DNA of 64,000 bases, taken from Paraplanobispora takensis (GTDB taxonomy: Bacteria > Actinomycetota > Actinomycetes > Streptosporangiales > Streptosporangiaceae). Under the pieces are notes generated by a model. That model was given only the letters and a program-made list of their open reading frames with translations. It ran no database searches and was not told the origin of the DNA. Positions within the stretch are counted from its first letter, which is position 1; every line of letters starts with the position of its first letter. The position numbers and the translations under genes are program-made. Location: positions 117,259 through 181,258 of the forward strand of contig NZ_BOOK01000037.1 of assembly GCF_016863195.1 (NCBI RefSeq). The letters run 5' to 3'. Of the stretch, positions 35,098-42,770 are shown in pieces.

Positions 35098-36108
35098 ATG
35101 CAGTCCGACCGTCCGATCTTCGTCATCGGCTGCCCGCGTTCCGGCACCACGATGCTGCAGCTCATGCTGCACTCGCACCCGCGCATCGGGGTGCCGCCGG
35201 AGACGCGGTTCGTGATACCCGGCTACTACCGCCGGTTCGTCTTCGGCGACCTGCGGGAGGAGGTCAACCGGCGGCGCCTCGGCCAGTGGATCGTCACCGA
35301 CAAGGACACCAAGTTCAAGGAACTGAAGATCGACGGTGACCGGTTCGTCGAGGACGTCGTCGCCGGCCCGCCCACGCTGGGCTCCGCCATCGGCATCGCC
35401 TTCCGGTCCCACGCCGAGCAGTTCGGCAAGGCCCGCTGGGGCGACAAGCGGCCGAGCTACTACCACTACGTGGACGTGCTCCTGCGGCTGTTCCCCGACG
35501 CCCAGTTCATCCACCTGATCCGGGACGGCCGGGACGCGGTCTCCTCGCTCAAGGAGATGCCCTGGTACACCAAGGACGTCTTCCACGCGGTGAACAACTG
35601 GGCCGAGGCCATCGACTTCGGCCGCCGCCACGCCAAGAACCTGCCCGCCGACAGCTACTACGAGCTGCGCTACGAGGACCTGACGGCCGACCCGGAGACC
35701 GAGCTGGCCAAGCTGTGCGGCTTCCTCGGCGAGGAGTACGACCCGGTGATGAGCGAGCCGTGCCACGTGGCCCGGCTGGCCATCCCGCAGAACCGGTCCT
35801 GGCACCTGAACACCCACGGCGAGGTGACCACCTCCCGGTCCGGCTCGTGGAAGTCGAGGCTGGAGCCGTGGGAGGTCTCCCTCTGCGAGACGGTGCTGGG
35901 CGAGCGGCTGACCGCCAACGGCTACGAGCTGAGCGGCGCGCCCAAGGCGGACAAGGCCCACGTCGCGGAGGTGTCCAAGGCCGCGGCCAAGCGGCGCGCC
36001 GCCCGCCGGCGCAAGGACCTGCGGGACCGCATCAACCGGTTCCGCGAGCCGGGGCCGGTGGCCGCGCAGCTCACCACCCGGCAGCTGGGCGAGCTGGCGA
36101 AGGTCTGA
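35098..36108 (+). CDS. PAPS-dependent sulfotransferase
   Basis: A 336-residue soluble sulfotransferase. IFVIGCPRSGTTMLQLMLHSHP (about residues 7-28) is the 5'-phosphosulfate-binding loop that holds PAPS; FIHLIRDGRDAVSSLKEMPW (about 138-157) is the 3'-phosphate-binding motif; YELRYEDLTADPETELAKLCGFL is the usual downstream conserved stretch. The last 45 residues are lysine/arginine-rich. It transfers sulfate to a hydroxyl or amine; the context suggests a surface glycan or glycolipid. GGGGG lies about 9 bases before ATG 35098. A close paralogue starts 2 bp after the stop, so the two are co-translated. No sulfate-activation genes are in the window. Confidence 0.9.
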   Translation: MQSDRPIFVIGCPRSGTTMLQLMLHSHPRIGVPPETRFVIPGYYRRFVFGDLREEVNRRRLGQWIVTDKDTKFKELKIDGDRFVEDVVAGPPTLGSAIGIAFRSHAEQFGKARWGDKRPSYYHYVDVLLRLFPDAQFIHLIRDGRDAVSSLKEMPWYTKDVFHAVNNWAEAIDFGRRHAKNLPADSYYELRYEDLTADPETELAKLCGFLGEEYDPVMSEPCHVARLAIPQNRSWHLNTHGEVTTSRSGSWKSRLEPWEVSLCETVLGERLTANGYELSGAPKADKAHVAEVSKAAAKRRAARRRKDLRDRINRFREPGPVAAQLTTRQLGELAKV

Positions 36109-36110
36109 TC

Positions 36111-37154
36111 ATGGCATCCGACCGTCCGATCTTCATTCTGGGCTGCCCCCGCTCCGGGACGACGCTGCTGCAGCTCATGACGCACTCCCACCCCCGCATG
36201 GCCATCCCGCCGGAGACCCGGTTCATGGTGGCGGCCTACCAGCGGCGGCTGCAGTTCGGCGACCTCGACGACCAGGCCCACCGCCGCGAGCTGGCCGAGT
36301 GGATCGTCGGCCGCCGGCAGTCCCGCTTCTACGAGCTGAGGCTGGACGCGGCCAAGGTGACCGAGGAGATCGTCGAGGGACCCCCGACGCTCGGCTCGGC
36401 GCTGGGCATCGTGCTGCGCGCCTACGCGGCCAGGTTCCGCAAGGAGCGCTGGGGCGACAAGCGGCCCTCGTACTTCCAGAACGTCGACGTCCTGCTGCGG
36501 CTGTTCCCCGACGCCCAGTTCGTCCACCTGATCAGGGACGGCCGCGACTGCGTGGCCTCGCTGAAGGAGATGCCCTGGTACGACGGGAGCGTGCACAGCG
36601 CCGTCTCGGTGTGGGCCGAGGCGATCGACTTCGCCCGAAACGGCGCGGCCAAGCTGCCCGCGGGCAGCTACCACGAGCTGCGTTACGAGGACCTGACCGC
36701 CGACCCCGAGACCTCCCTGCGCGGGCTGTGCGACTTCCTCGATGAGGACTTCGACCCGGCGATGTGCGAGCCGGGCAAGGTGGCGCGCCTGGCCGTACCC
36801 GCCCGCAAGACCTGGCACGACCGCACCCGGGGCGAGATCACCACCTCGCGGGCCGGCTCCTGGAGGGACCGGCTGACCCGGCGGGAGGTCTCGCTGTGCG
36901 AGACCGTGCTCGGCGAGCGGCTGCAGGCCTACGGCTACGAGCTGAGCGACGCCCCGAAGGCCGAGACCTCCCAGGTCCTCGCCTACGAGCACACCGCGGC
37001 CCGGCGCAAGCTGGCCCGCGTCAAGCGGGTGACGCTCGACCGGCTGGTACGGCTGCGCGAGCCGAACCCGCTGGCGGCCAGGCTCACCGACGGCCAGATC
37101 GTGCTGGCCGGGGTTCCCCGCCCCCGTCACGAGCCGCCCGTCCCGGTCGCCTGA
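36111..37154 (+). CDS. PAPS-dependent sulfotransferase, tandem paralogue
   Basis: A 347-residue paralogue with matching motifs: IFILGCPRSGTTLLQLMTHSHP for the PAPS phosphosulfate, FVHLIRDGRDCVASLKEMPW for the 3'-phosphate and YHELRYEDLTADPETSLRGLCDFL. The two proteins align along their whole length and share VSLCETVLGERL near the end, so they arose by duplication. Differences are concentrated at about residues 40-110, the region that usually contacts the acceptor, which suggests two different sulfation sites. The ATG is 2 bp after the previous stop and lacks its own ribosome site, so translation is coupled. It closes the plus-strand part of the glycan locus. Confidence 0.9.
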   Translation: MASDRPIFILGCPRSGTTLLQLMTHSHPRMAIPPETRFMVAAYQRRLQFGDLDDQAHRRELAEWIVGRRQSRFYELRLDAAKVTEEIVEGPPTLGSALGIVLRAYAARFRKERWGDKRPSYFQNVDVLLRLFPDAQFVHLIRDGRDCVASLKEMPWYDGSVHSAVSVWAEAIDFARNGAAKLPAGSYHELRYEDLTADPETSLRGLCDFLDEDFDPAMCEPGKVARLAVPARKTWHDRTRGEITTSRAGSWRDRLTRREVSLCETVLGERLQAYGYELSDAPKAETSQVLAYEHTAARRKLARVKRVTLDRLVRLREPNPLAARLTDGQIVLAGVPRPRHEPPVPVA

Positions 37155-37256
37155 CCCGATCGGCCGGACGGGGAGTCCTGGGGCCGAGGGCGGTACGGCG
37201 GTGCGTGGTGGGCCGGGTGTCCCCCACCCGTGGGGCGGGTCGGTGGCAGGGCGGGT

Positions 37257-37274
37257 GCCGCCCACCCGGGCGGC
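37257..37274. terminator. GC-rich hairpin between convergent genes
   Basis: GCCGCCC and GGGCGGC around ACCC form a 7-bp stem in the 233-bp gap between the sulfotransferase stop and the convergent GT4 stop. Two CCCACCCGGGCGG direct repeats (37261 and 37321) are nearby. It may act as a shared terminator; no gene is seen in the gap. Confidence 0.45.
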
Positions 37275-37387
37275 GTCGCAGGGCAGCCGAGTCTGTGCCC
37301 GGGCTGCGGCGCCCGCCGGTCCCACCCGGGCGGGCGCGACGGCCGGACCGGGCCGGGCCGGGTCAGCGGACGTACTCACCGGACACC

Positions 37388-38482
37388 TCAGCGGACGACG
37401 TGCTCGAACAGGGCCTCCCAGCGGTCCAGGACCCGTTCCAGCCGGAAGTCCCCGGCGTGCGCGCGGGCGGCGGCGCCGAGCCGTCGCCGTTCGGCGGCCG
37501 AGGCCATCAGCCCGCCCAGCGCCGTCGCGAACGCCTCCACGTCGGCCGGGGGCACCAGCAGCCCGGTCCTGCCGTCCACGACCAGTGAGCGGACCCCGCC
37601 CGAGACGTCGAACGCGACGGCGGGCACGCCGTGGGCGGCGGCCTCGGCCACCACCAGCGGCAGCCCCTCGTGCTCGCTGGACAGGGCCAGGACCGATCCG
37701 GCGAGGTACTCGGCGCTCATCTCCGCCGCGGGCACCGCCCCCCGGAACACCATCTGCCCGCCCACCCCGCACGCCAGCGCGTGGGCGCGCAGCCGTTCCC
37801 GCTCCTCCCCGTCGCCGATCAGGTGCAGCTCCCAGTCCTCGGCCACGTCCTGGCGGGCCAGGGCGAAGGCCGAGATCAGCCGGTCGAAGCGCTTGACGCC
37901 CTCCAGCCTGCCGACCCCGATGACCCGGCTGCCGGCGGGGTCGGCGGCCCGCGCCGGCCAGACGGGCAGCGGGTTCGGGATCGACCAGGTGTTGGGCAGC
38001 CGCGCGTGCTCGGAGAACAGCCACGCGTCGTCGTCGCTGACGAACACCGCCTTCTCCAGGCCGCCGTAGTGCCGCCGGACCGATCCCAGGTGCCAGGAGC
38101 CCCGGGCGTGCCGGTAGGAGCCGTGGTACTGGCCGATCGGCAGCAGGTGCCCGGGCAGCAGTCTCTTGAGCCGGGTCACCGCCCCCGGCGAGGTCATCAC
38201 CGCGAATCCCGGTTCCAGGCGGCCGAAGAGCGCCGCCAGCCGCCGACGCTCGCGCCACAGGTCCAGCCGGGAGAACTTCCCCCGGCCCATGGGCGTGCGG
38301 TGGATCACATGGTGGGCGTAGCCCGGCCGCTCCACGTAGCGGAAGGGCCGCTCGGCCCGGTGCAGCCCGACCACGTGCACCTCGTGCCCCCGCCCGGCCA
38401 GCCCCTGCGCCACGGTGTGGGTGACCCGCTGGATGCCGCCCAGGGTGTCGGCGTCCATGCAGGCGAACAGGACCGTGCTCAT
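37388..38482 (-). CDS. GT4 family glycosyltransferase
   Basis: A 364-residue GT-B glycosyltransferase. DADTLGGIQRVTHTVAQGLAGRGHEVHVVGLH forms the N-terminal acceptor domain; the donor domain shows VIGVGRLEGVKRFDRLISAFAL, WELHLIGDGEERERLRAHA, VFRGAVP and the EX7E motif SSEHEGLPLVVAEAAAHGVPAVAFD, which binds the nucleotide-sugar phosphate. It is a retaining enzyme of the type that adds hexoses or phospho-sugars to lipid or glycan primers in the cytoplasm. ATG 38482 is used. A 41-bp duplication of this start region lies directly upstream, so a 14-codon mini-ORF intervenes between it and the large GT gene, each junction being an ATGA overlap. Confidence 0.88.
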   Translation of the reverse strand: MSTVLFACMDADTLGGIQRVTHTVAQGLAGRGHEVHVVGLHRAERPFRYVERPGYAHHVIHRTPMGRGKFSRLDLWRERRRLAALFGRLEPGFAVMTSPGAVTRLKRLLPGHLLPIGQYHGSYRHARGSWHLGSVRRHYGGLEKAVFVSDDDAWLFSEHARLPNTWSIPNPLPVWPARAADPAGSRVIGVGRLEGVKRFDRLISAFALARQDVAEDWELHLIGDGEERERLRAHALACGVGGQMVFRGAVPAAEMSAEYLAGSVLALSSEHEGLPLVVAEAAAHGVPAVAFDVSGGVRSLVVDGRTGLLVPPADVEAFATALGGLMASAAERRRLGAAARAHAGDFRLERVLDRWEALFEHVVR

Positions 38483-38541
38483 CGCGACCACCCGATCACG
38501 CAGGCGAACGGCACCGTGCTCATCGCGGCCATCCGAACATC
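38460..38541 (-). repeat. Tandem 41-bp duplication of a gene-junction start region
   Basis: Copies 38460-38500 and 38501-38541 are identical at 34 of 41 positions. Each carries CGCGATGAGCACGGT on the minus strand with an ATG at the same place (38482 and 38523). The upstream copy supplies the stop of the large GT2-TagF gene; the downstream copy supplies the real GT4 start. Confidence 0.9.
38479..38523 (-). CDS. 14-residue mini-ORF created by start-region duplication
   Basis: The duplicated ATG at 38523 reads MSTVPFACVIGWSR and stops at a TGA that overlaps the GT4 start codon (ATGA). Its own ATG overlaps the stop of the upstream large gene in the same way. It copies the first eight codons of the GT4 gene (MSTVLFAC). 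It probably has no product role but would relay ribosomes from one gene to the next. Real translation is untested. Confidence 0.5.
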   Translation of the reverse strand: MSTVPFACVIGWSR

Positions 38542-41303
38542 GCGGGCCGGGCCGGGCGCCGTACGGGCGGCGGCGGGCCGTACGGCGGGGCGGACGGCAG
38601 GGCGGCGGGGCCGAAGAACGCGTCCACCACCATGGCGCTGGCGTGCCCGCGCTCGTCGGCGCACCACATCTCGCGGAACGCGGCGTACTTGTCGGCGAAG
38701 GAGGACGACAGCTCCTCCAGGTCGAGCAGCGCGTAGACCAGCTCCCGGGTGGTGGTCAGGCACGGCCCCGGGGCGATGGCGGGCAGGTCGTGGTAGACGC
38801 CCCGCTCCAGGTGCCGGTACTCGTCCCAGTCGTCGATCAGGAACAGCATCGGCCGGCCGGTGACGGCGTAGTCGCACATCACGGAGGAGTAGTCGGTCAG
38901 CAGCGCGTCCGAGGCGAGCATCAGGTCGTTGATCTCCGGATACGACCCGGCCGGGCGCACGAAGTGGCGCAGCCGCTCGGGCACCCGGTAGCGCTCGACC
39001 GGGTGCGGGCGCAGGACGACCACCCACTCACCGGCCAGGGCCTCGGCCATCAGGTCCAGGTCGGCCCGGACCGACTGGCCCGAGAACTTGGCCTGGTCCC
39101 GGTAGGTCGGCGCGTAGAGCAGCACCTTGCGGTCCGGCGGGATCTCCAGGCGGTCCCGTACCCGCTCCACCGCGGCCGGGTCGCCGTGGACGAGCACGTC
39201 GCACCGGGGCGAGCCGAACCTGAGCACCGGGCCCGCGTACTCGTTCGACGGGACGAAGATCCGCTCGAACTCGGCGCTCGGCGCGACCAGCGCGTCCCAG
39301 CGCGCGACGGCCGCCCGCCACTGCGCGCGCGGCCCCGGGAAGTCGGCGCGCAGGTCGGGCGAGTTGAAGCCGATCGACTTGATGCCCTGGCCGTGCCACG
39401 TCTGCAGATACCGGGTCCCGGGCGGTTTGGGATAGTCCAGCGGCAGGCCGTGGCTGTCCACCCAGTAGCCCGCCCTGGCCATCGTCCAGATGTAGCGCCA
39501 GCTCATCCGGCGCACGAGCGTGGCGTCGGAGGGGAAGTTCCTCCGCTGTCTGGCGACCGACCAGACCGCGCGGATCGGCGTCCCGCGCCTGCGGAGCTCC
39601 TCGTAGACGTACCGCGGGCTGCCGGTGTAGCCGGCGCCGACGTCGGACTCGAACAGGGCCAGGTCCATGCGCCGCGGAACGACCCTGATGAGCCCCTCGT
39701 AGACGCGCAGCTTCAGGGCCGGGGTGCTCAGCCTGCCGACGAGCCGGGTCCTGGTCCGCAGCAGCCGGGGCACCCTGCGGAGCAGGCCCTCCCGCCGCCA
39801 GGACATGCGCAGGACCGCGGCCGGTCCGTCGGCGCTGATCGTGATCGTGTGCCGGGGGACGGCGGCGGTGAGCGGCGCGGACGCCGGGTCCACCAGCAGC
39901 GGGTCGGAGGTGGTCCGCCCGCCGGGACGGACGATCACGATCTTCGGGTCGCGGTGGCCGCCGGAGCCCAGGCGGCCCCGGCGCAGTCCGGCGAGGTCGA
40001 GGCTCACCCGGCTCAGGAGGCCGCCGCCGGGCTGCTCGCGCGGCTTCAGCGGTATCCGGTCGGGCCCGATCTGCAGGAACGCCTTCCAGCCGGGCACGGC
40101 CGGCAGGACCCCGAACGGGTCGTAGGTCCGGATCGACAGGGTGAGCCGGGCCCCCTCGCAGGCGACCTCGGCCTCGTGGCGGAGCCGGGCCGCGCTGAAG
40201 GGCAGCTCCGCCATCCGCAGGGAGGTGATCTCCATCCGCGGGTCCGGTTCGGCGCCCCAGTACGTCCGGCCCTCCCGCCGTACGGCGTGGCGCGGCGCGG
40301 CCCTGGGCCCGTTGAGGGACCGGGCGGCGGCGATCAGCTCCTCGACGCGGCCGTCGAGGATCAGGTGGCAGCAGACCCGCGCGACCGGCTCCAGGCGGTC
40401 GATCATCGCCGGGTCGATCTCCGCCAGGTACGGCCCGACCTCGGCGACGAACTCCTCGGCCCAGGCCCGGTCACGCGCGGGCAGCGGGTTGAGGTAGACC
40501 CGCAGGTCCTGGCGGAGGAAGCGGTGCTGGCGCTCGGGCACCAGCTCGCCGCGCCCGCGCTCCCGCAGGGCCCCGTCGCTGAGGCGGGCCGCCCTGACCC
40601 GCTGCCGGAGGTTGTCCATCTCCGTGAAGCGCTGCGAGATCGACGTGCGGAACTCGTCGGTGGCGCGGGCCCGGTGCCAGAGGTAGACGGTCCACGGCAC
40701 CACCGCGAACCGGCGGGCGAGGCAGTACAGCTCGGCGGTGAACAGGTGGTCCTCGAAGTGCAGGTCCTCCCTGAACGGGATCCGCCGCAGCAGCCCGGTC
40801 CGGTAGAGCTTGTTGGTGGCGAAGGAGTCCAGGAACATCTCCGGCTCCTCGGCGATCCCCTCGACCGTCCTGCGGCGGGTGAACAGGGCCGGGTAGTACC
40901 GCCTGCTCTTGCGCGTGGCCTCGGAGAACCGGGAGATCTGCGCGGTGACGAAGTCGGCGCCGGTGCGCTCGATCTCCGCGAGCAGGCTCTTGCAGGCGTG
41001 CCGGGTGAGCCGGTCGTCGCTGTCGAGGAACATCGCGTACGGCGCGCGGGCGGCGGCCACCCCGTCGTTGCGCGGCGCCCCGCAGCCGCCGCTGTTGCCG
41101 GCTCTGCGCAGATAGCGGACGCGGGGGTCCTCCCGTTGCAGGGCGAGCACGACCTGTTCGGTGTCGTCGGTGCTCGCGTCGTCCACGACGATCACTTCGA
41201 CGTTGCGCAGCGACTGGTCCAGCACCGACCGCACGGCCCGGGGGACTCGCGCGGCGTCGTTGTAGGTGATGACGATCACGCTGCAGTCGGGTGCATTGAT
41301 CAC
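38520..41303 (-). CDS. Bifunctional GT2 glycosyltransferase / CDP-glycerol glycerophosphotransferase (TagF-like), intact motif
   Basis: A 927-residue fusion with the same order as the 1136-residue protein on the other strand. Residues 1 to about 230 are GT2 (CSVIVITYNDAARVPRAVRSVLDQSL, VVDDASTDDTE, FLDSDDRLTRHA, LHFEDHLFTAELY). A linker of about 250 residues contains beta strands. The C-terminal TagF-like domain has SPRYVYEELRRRG, YLQTWHGQGIKSIGF (H637, the expected catalytic histidine), VVLRPHPVERY and ALLTDYSSVMCDYAVTGRPM. Thus this copy retains what the other lost. It likely polymerises or primes a phosphodiester polymer while adding a sugar. Start is GTG 41303, shortly after a near-consensus promoter. 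It ends in an ATGA overlap. Confidence 0.86.
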   Translation of the reverse strand: MINAPDCSVIVITYNDAARVPRAVRSVLDQSLRNVEVIVVDDASTDDTEQVVLALQREDPRVRYLRRAGNSGGCGAPRNDGVAAARAPYAMFLDSDDRLTRHACKSLLAEIERTGADFVTAQISRFSEATRKSRRYYPALFTRRRTVEGIAEEPEMFLDSFATNKLYRTGLLRRIPFREDLHFEDHLFTAELYCLARRFAVVPWTVYLWHRARATDEFRTSISQRFTEMDNLRQRVRAARLSDGALRERGRGELVPERQHRFLRQDLRVYLNPLPARDRAWAEEFVAEVGPYLAEIDPAMIDRLEPVARVCCHLILDGRVEELIAAARSLNGPRAAPRHAVRREGRTYWGAEPDPRMEITSLRMAELPFSAARLRHEAEVACEGARLTLSIRTYDPFGVLPAVPGWKAFLQIGPDRIPLKPREQPGGGLLSRVSLDLAGLRRGRLGSGGHRDPKIVIVRPGGRTTSDPLLVDPASAPLTAAVPRHTITISADGPAAVLRMSWRREGLLRRVPRLLRTRTRLVGRLSTPALKLRVYEGLIRVVPRRMDLALFESDVGAGYTGSPRYVYEELRRRGTPIRAVWSVARQRRNFPSDATLVRRMSWRYIWTMARAGYWVDSHGLPLDYPKPPGTRYLQTWHGQGIKSIGFNSPDLRADFPGPRAQWRAAVARWDALVAPSAEFERIFVPSNEYAGPVLRFGSPRCDVLVHGDPAAVERVRDRLEIPPDRKVLLYAPTYRDQAKFSGQSVRADLDLMAEALAGEWVVVLRPHPVERYRVPERLRHFVRPAGSYPEINDLMLASDALLTDYSSVMCDYAVTGRPMLFLIDDWDEYRHLERGVYHDLPAIAPGPCLTTTRELVYALLDLEELSSSFADKYAAFREMWCADERGHASAMVVDAFFGPAALPSAPPYGPPPPVRRPARPAMFGWPR

Positions 41304-41320
41304 GGGCTCTGCATGCCCTG

Positions 41321-41349
41321 GATAAATGCAGATTTGTCCGTCTTGTCAA
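41321..41349 (-). promoter_or_regulatory. Near-consensus promoter for the GT2-TagF/GT4 pair
   Basis: On the minus strand a perfect -35 TTGACA (41349-41344) is followed after 17 bp by TTTATC (41326-41321). Transcription would start about 10 bases before GTG 41303. It separates this pair from the ThiF gene that ends at 41361. Confidence 0.65.
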
Positions 41350-41360
41350 GCGTTTGAGGG

Positions 41361-42521
41361 TTATTTACGGTTTCCGGACGGATGTCCGCCAGTCTCCCTG
41401 CGAGGTCCGCGCACGGGCAGCCGCCCGCACCCTCCGGACCGGGACGCGGGCCCGCAGACCGGGCAGCCGGGCCGGGGCGGGTGCCGGATCCACACGTGGT
41501 GGTCGGGCGCGATGAGGTTCACGCCCACGACGGCTCCGACGGCGGGCCCCGGCACCCCGGTCACCAGGGAGATGACGGCGTGGGCCACGAGCTGGCCGGA
41601 GATCCCGGCCGAGACGGCCGTGGCGCCGGGACCGCCGAGCTCCACCGGGAGGCCGGGCCTGCGCCTGAGCGCCTCTCCCGCGGCGAGGCACTCGTAGCAG
41701 GCGCCCCGTCCGCGCGCGAACGTGCCCACGGTGACCAGCGGGCCGTTGTAGCCGCCGCCCGCCCAGGGCACGCCGGCCCGGGCGCAGGCCCGGTTGGCCC
41801 AGATCCTGATGCCCTGGCCGCGGGGCTCGTCCGCGCAGAGCGCGAGCACGTCGCACCCGTCGAGCAGGGCCGACAGCTCGCTCTCGCTCCCCACCCGGCG
41901 CCGCTCGCCGGTGATCTCGATGTCGGAGTTCACCCGGCGCAGCGCCACCACGGCGGTGGCGGCCTTCGGACGGCCGATGTCGCCCTCGGTGTACAGGGCC
42001 TGCCGGTTGAGGTTCGACAGCTCCACCAGGTCGGCGTCCACGCAGTGGATCCGCCCCACCCCCGAGGCGGCCAGCGCCCAGGCGGCGTGGCTGCCGGTCC
42101 CGCCCAGTCCCAGGACCACGATCCGGGCGGCCTTCAGGCGGAGCTGGGCCTCCCAGCCGTGCTCGCGCGGGGTGAGGTCGACGCGGCGGAAGAAGGCCTG
42201 GCTCCTGCCGTACCGGATGCGCTCCCGCTCGCCGATCTCGGCGGGGACCCGGGCGGAGGCGTCCTCGAGGTGGCCCGAGGCGATCAGCCGCGTCACGACC
42301 TCGCGCGCCGCCGCCTCCGCCAGCCGCGGGAACGACGCCCGCACCGCCGCCACGACCTCCTCCGTCGTGCGGGTGCCGTCCATCAGGGTCAGGGCGGCCC
42401 ACGCGACGCCCTGCGGATCGCCGATCTCGGTGGCCAGCCCGTAGATCTCACCGCCGATGCGGACCGTGCCGTCATCGAACCTGAAGGGGTGGTGCCCGTC
42501 CTTGACCCGCGGCAGCAGCAT
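41361..42521 (-). CDS. ThiF/E1-like adenylyltransferase with N-terminal peptide-recognition-like domain (MccB/PaaA-type)
   Basis: A 386-residue enzyme. Residues 1 to about 85 form a small alpha/beta unit (MLLPRVKDGHHPFRFDDGTV... to LIASGHLED) that resembles the RiPP recognition element at the front of MccB and PaaA; this is a fold-level judgement. The E1 core has VLGLGGTGSHAAW (G138-G143, ATP), VDADLVELSNLNRQ (D162, D164, R173), K186 and two CxxC zinc pairs (C275/C278, C353/C356). Such enzymes adenylate a carboxylate of a peptide. ATG 42521 has GGGGAGG 8 bases upstream; an earlier ATG at 42563 lies inside a hairpin and is rejected. A 40-residue peptide gene lies 69 bp upstream on the same strand. 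Confidence 0.82.
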   Translation of the reverse strand: MLLPRVKDGHHPFRFDDGTVRIGGEIYGLATEIGDPQGVAWAALTLMDGTRTTEEVVAAVRASFPRLAEAAAREVVTRLIASGHLEDASARVPAEIGERERIRYGRSQAFFRRVDLTPREHGWEAQLRLKAARIVVLGLGGTGSHAAWALAASGVGRIHCVDADLVELSNLNRQALYTEGDIGRPKAATAVVALRRVNSDIEITGERRRVGSESELSALLDGCDVLALCADEPRGQGIRIWANRACARAGVPWAGGGYNGPLVTVGTFARGRGACYECLAAGEALRRRPGLPVELGGPGATAVSAGISGQLVAHAVISLVTGVPGPAVGAVVGVNLIAPDHHVWIRHPPRPGCPVCGPASRSGGCGRLPVRGPRRETGGHPSGNRK

Positions 42522-42544
42522 CGGCCCGTCCCTCCCCGGAGAAA

Positions 42545-42573
42545 GGCGGGCGGGATGTGCCATCCCGCCCGCC
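42545..42573 (-). terminator. 13-bp perfect hairpin between peptide gene and ThiF gene
   Basis: Arms GGCGGGCGGGATG (42545-42557) and CATCCCGCCCGCC (42561-42573) flank TGC. On the minus strand it lies 18 bp after the peptide stop and is followed by TTTC. It looks like an attenuator that would lower enzyme relative to peptide expression, as between mccA and mccB. Confidence 0.75.
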
Positions 42574-42590
42574 GGACATCGCCTGTGCCT

Positions 42591-42713
42591 TCAGGCCTCG
42601 GACTGGTTGAGGCCCGTCGTCTCGCTTTTGTCGAGCCGTCTGATCGTGATCAGAACCTGGGCCGGCTCCCGGGGTTCGGGAGCCGGTGTCGCGTCGTTCT
42701 GGGGCGGATCCAT
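42591..42713 (-). CDS. Small peptide gene, candidate RiPP precursor
   Basis: A 40-residue ORF with an excellent ribosome site (GGGAGG, 6 bases before ATG 42713). The first half is acidic and proline-rich (MDPPQNDATPAPEPREP); the second half contains VLITIRRLDKSETTGLN and then four more residues. The VLITIRRL stretch could be a beta strand that docks on a recognition element. It lies between coxG and a ThiF/E1 gene with a hairpin after it, the arrangement of microcin C (mccA-mccB) and pantocin (paaP-paaA) operons. It contains no Cys and no C-terminal Asn, so a lanthipeptide or MccA-identical chemistry is unlikely. I know no named family for it. That it is translated is likely; that it is modified is inferred. 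Confidence 0.65.
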   Translation of the reverse strand: MDPPQNDATPAPEPREPAQVLITIRRLDKSETTGLNQSEA

Positions 42714-42770
42714 CGTGCGCCTCCCAACGTCCGGCGATGTACGACAGATCATCACCTGCCGGTCCGCCGA

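Noticed and set aside
42522..42563. Earlier ATG (42563) as the ThiF start.
   Set aside because: It lies inside the stem of a 13-bp hairpin and has no usable ribosome site, while ATG 42521 has GGGGAGG at proper spacing and begins the conserved domain.
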